This document shows positions 25,344 through 26,745 of a stretch of DNA of 26,745 nt, in pieces. A program made the position numbers and the translations under genes. The stretch lies in NCBI GenBank assembly GCA_030641465.1, contig DAOWHK010000078.1:1-26745 (forward strand). Direction: 5' to 3'. The notes under the pieces were generated by a model. The model was given only the letters and a program-made list of their open reading frames with translations, was not told where the DNA came from and did not search any database. Position 1 is the stretch's first letter. Every line of letters begins with the position of its first letter. Source of the DNA: Parachlamydiales bacterium. Lineage in GTDB: Bacteria; Chlamydiota; Chlamydiia; Chlamydiales; Simkaniaceae.

Positions 25344-25383
25344 TTTGCTACCAATTTAGTAGGTTTTGGTAGCAAATTGGTAG
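25344..25383. repeat. Nested palindrome between orphan frame and phnA-like gene
   Basis: TTTGCTACCAA (25344-25354) pairs perfectly with TTGGTAGCAAA (25366-25376). An alternative pairing joins CTACCAATTT (25348-25357) with AAATTGGTAG (25374-25383). The two foldings are mutually exclusive. It sits between convergent frames, but has no T-run on either side, so it is not a standard terminator. Confidence 0.5.
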
Positions 25384-25440
25384 TTTGACAACCAGCCCAC
25401 TAGACATCCACCGAAAAGGTATTATTTCGCCTGAGCAGTT

Positions 25441-25797
25441 CTAAGAGCTCTTCTTCACTAATTCTGATTTAAGAAGTAATGAACCAAACCCCTTGATCTT
25501 CACATCGATATTATGACCATTTACAGGTTTTACTAGATGGATGTTTTTAATTTTCACACCAACTTTAATGGAATTTGCATATCCTTTGACACTAATGTCT
25601 TTGACAACTGTCACCGAATCCCCTTCTTGCAAGAGATTGCCATGTGCATCTTTGACAACTAGAATCTCCTCTTCTTCTTCCTCTTCTTTAGGATGTACTG
25701 GCCACTCATGAGCGCAATCAGGGCAAATATATATCCCATCTACTTCATAGGTATATTCAGAGCCACATTTTATGCATTTTGGGAAATCATCCATCAT
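25441..25797 (-). CDS. yjdM: PhnA/YjdM-family zinc-ribbon protein
   Basis: A 118-residue protein. Two CxxC knuckles at the N-terminus (C8/C11 in [11 protein letters not shown] and C25/C28 in CPDCAHEW) form a zinc ribbon; after an acidic run of glutamates comes the conserved C-terminal domain [43 protein letters not shown]...[21 protein letters not shown]. This matches the YjdM (formerly PhnA) family; despite its old name, it is not a proven phosphonate enzyme and its role is unclear. Two consecutive ATGs (25797, 25794) could start it. TATACT lies at 25821-25826 on the minus strand and could be the -10. The palindromic element at 25843 lies just upstream. Confidence 0.92.
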   Translation of the reverse strand: MMDDFPKCIKCGSEYTYEVDGIYICPDCAHEWPVHPKEEEEEEEILVVKDAHGNLLQEGDSVTVVKDISVKGYANSIKVGVKIKNIHLVKPVNGHNIDVKIKGFGSLLLKSELVKKSS

Positions 25798-25842
25798 AGT
25801 TCTCTATTTGTAAAAATAAGAGTATAGTACACATCAGAATTA

Positions 25843-26010
25843 TTAAGGAATCCCTGATTAACTCCGTTGTTTCAACTTCAGCGCCTTTTTGGGAAAAATT
25901 CTTTTTTCGTAAACCACTAACTATAAGTAGTTAGCTTGTTTCTTCAAAAATAATTTTTTTCAAAAATCCATCTAAATTTGAAATTTCGGAGTTAATCAGA
26001 CCTTCCTTAA
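25843..26010. mobile_element. 168-bp palindromic MITE-like element (second family)
   Basis: Terminal arms 25843-25866 and 25987-26010 are inverted copies (21 of 24; the inner 13 bases CTGATTAACTCCG are perfect). The interior halves also pair loosely over their length, and the centre is a perfect small hairpin CTAACTA-TAAG-TAGTTAG (25917-25934) whose midpoint is within 1 bp of the element midpoint. No coding capacity. Part of the right half recurs at 4084-4126. The element starts 7 bases after the stop of the upstream minus-strand gene and ends 45 bases before the phnA-like start, so it occupies nearly the whole spacer. Confidence 0.68.
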
Positions 26011-26017
26011 GCAGCGG

Positions 26018-26745
26018 CTACCTTTTTTGCCTGAGATTCAAAATTGTCCAATAGGTTAAATCGGATCCAGGTGTGCGATAAGGTCTTTGCTCTTTTGAAG
26101 GAAAGCTAGTAAGTGATTGATTTCCAACTAATGGATCAAAAGGAGATGTCATCAGTTCTTGGCACATCCTCGTTTCCTCAGTTTCAAGAGATGTAAACAA
26201 AAGATCATTAGATTCCAAAATTGACTCTGGAGAAACAGTTTCCATGCTCATAGTTTTGTCAGCCGTCATCAAAAAACCACCGGGTTTAATATGGGCTCCA
26301 ACATAGGGCAAAAACTTCGGATAGCTTTTAGGAACAAAAAATGCGGCCTTCATATAAAAGGCATCAATGCCCCCTTCGATCTTCTCTTTTAGTCCTTTTG
26401 GGTATGCTCCAGGATTTGTAATATCAGCTGTCATAAATGTGACGGATCTCATTCTTGGCGCAGCTTCACCATGATACTGCCAGGGAAAAGTCACTTGGAT
26501 CCCTTTTTTAGCTTTAGATTCCAGCTTAACCTTAGATAAATCAACTCCCATAAGCTGCAGGTCATAGAAAAATTTTAAGGGTAAGTCCTCCATATTATGT
26601 GCACCTTTAATAGTTCGCGTGCTCATTGATCCCCCATATCTTCCTCGAAGACTTAAATATCCCTTTTGCTGTAATTGCGTAGATATCTGCATCTGAGCGA
26701 GAGCATTCTGTTTGCTTGTTGTTAGCAAACTTATTGCTTGTTGAA
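26018..26745 (-). CDS. Unknown protein, possible methyltransferase, 5' end outside window
   Basis: About 242 codons are visible; the frame remains open to the window edge, so the TTG at 26728 is not necessarily the start. The segment DAFYMKAAFFVPKSYPKFLPYVGAHIKPGGFLMTADKTMSME (about 120 residues from the TTG) looks like strands 4-5 of a class I SAM-dependent methyltransferase ('D...yMK..F..P.....l....lkPGG.l..t'), but no SAM-binding glycine loop is seen in the visible part. An alternative is a chlamydia-specific protein with a fortuitous PGG motif. The stop lies 7 bases from the palindromic element at 25843-26010. Confidence 0.6.
   Translation of the reverse strand, partial: QQAISLLTTSKQNALAQMQISTQLQQKGYLSLRGRYGGSMSTRTIKGAHNMEDLPLKFFYDLQLMGVDLSKVKLESKAKKGIQVTFPWQYHGEAAPRMRSVTFMTADITNPGAYPKGLKEKIEGGIDAFYMKAAFFVPKSYPKFLPYVGAHIKPGGFLMTADKTMSMETVSPESILESNDLLFTSLETEETRMCQELMTSPFDPLVGNQSLTSFPSKEQRPYRTPGSDLTYWTILNLRQKR

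Larger units (their letters stand above)
24733..25383. repeat. Cluster of seven CTACCAA / TTGGTAG boxes
   Basis: CTACCAA occurs at 24733, 24911, 25305 and 25348, and its complement TTGGTAG at 24923, 25366 and 25377. At 24911-24929 two boxes form CTACCAA-N5-TTGGTAG, an operator-like inverted pair, just before the open frame that starts at 24930. The 10-mer CTACCAATTT is shared by 24733 and 25348 and inverted at 25374. By chance about 0.1 copy would be expected in 650 bp. The boxes bracket the orphan frame at 25005-25283. They may be regulator sites, iterons or remnants of a mobile element. Confidence 0.6.

Noticed and set aside
25284..25440. Rho-independent terminator at the 25344-25383 palindrome
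   Set aside because: Stem is good but no T-run follows on either strand; listed as a repeat instead.
1..26745. tRNA, rRNA or CRISPR array
   Set aside because: No cloverleaf, rRNA-like sequence or regularly spaced repeat array seen on either strand when read by eye.

Overview
The window reads as chromosome of an intracellular, environmental-type Chlamydiae bacterium (Parachlamydia/Protochlamydia/Waddlia/Simkania-like). The support is the tpiA - xseA - xseB - dxs cluster, the cdaA - ybbR - lipid A acyltransferase cluster, a DXS whose thiamin-site motifs follow the unusual pattern I recall from chlamydial DXS, and a eukaryote-type F-box protein of the kind found in amoeba-associated chlamydiae. 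By eye the DNA is AT-rich. I have no database result, so the genus is open.

Layout. (1) 1-4040, plus strand: the end of a HEAT-repeat protein, an LptD/OstA-like outer-membrane protein and an F-box protein, joined by 1-4 nt overlaps. Behind the F-box gene lies a decayed copy of part of the lptD 3' end, running straight into half of a repeat also seen at 25.9 kb. (2) 4201-5801, minus strand: tpiA, secG, def. (3) 5824-5985: a 162-bp near-perfect inverted-repeat element filling most of the divergent tpiA/xseA gap. (4) 6059-12566, plus strand: xseA, xseB, dxs, nadK and an SLC12-like permease, nearly all overlapping. (5) 12767-19506, plus strand: cdaA (c-di-AMP synthase), ybbR (its probable partner), a GT4 glycosyltransferase, an HtrB/LpxL-type acyltransferase with a C-terminal extension, rsmE, trkH. 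This links an envelope-linked nucleotide signal, lipid A/LPS assembly and potassium uptake. (6) 19511-21434, minus strand: a stand-alone RlmK-type rRNA methyltransferase, a VOC protein and a four-helix membrane protein. (7) 21479-24538: an ABC-F ATPase, then a VOC-marR pair behind a promoter overlapped by a palindrome, then a convergent crcB fluoride channel. (8) 24539-26745: accessory, gene-poor DNA with a second copy of the 160-bp element, seven copies of CTACCAA, a 92-codon orphan frame without a good start, a PhnA/YjdM-like zinc-ribbon protein, a 168-bp palindromic element, and the 3' part of a possible methyltransferase gene.

Most of the window is ordinary housekeeping. The unexplained signal is between the genes: at least two families of about 160-170 bp, MITE-like, centre-symmetric inverted-repeat elements sitting just upstream or downstream of genes, the F-box gene bracketed by a native and a decayed stretch of lptD, and the CTACCAA cluster around the orphan frame. 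These were read by eye and need alignment against the whole genome.
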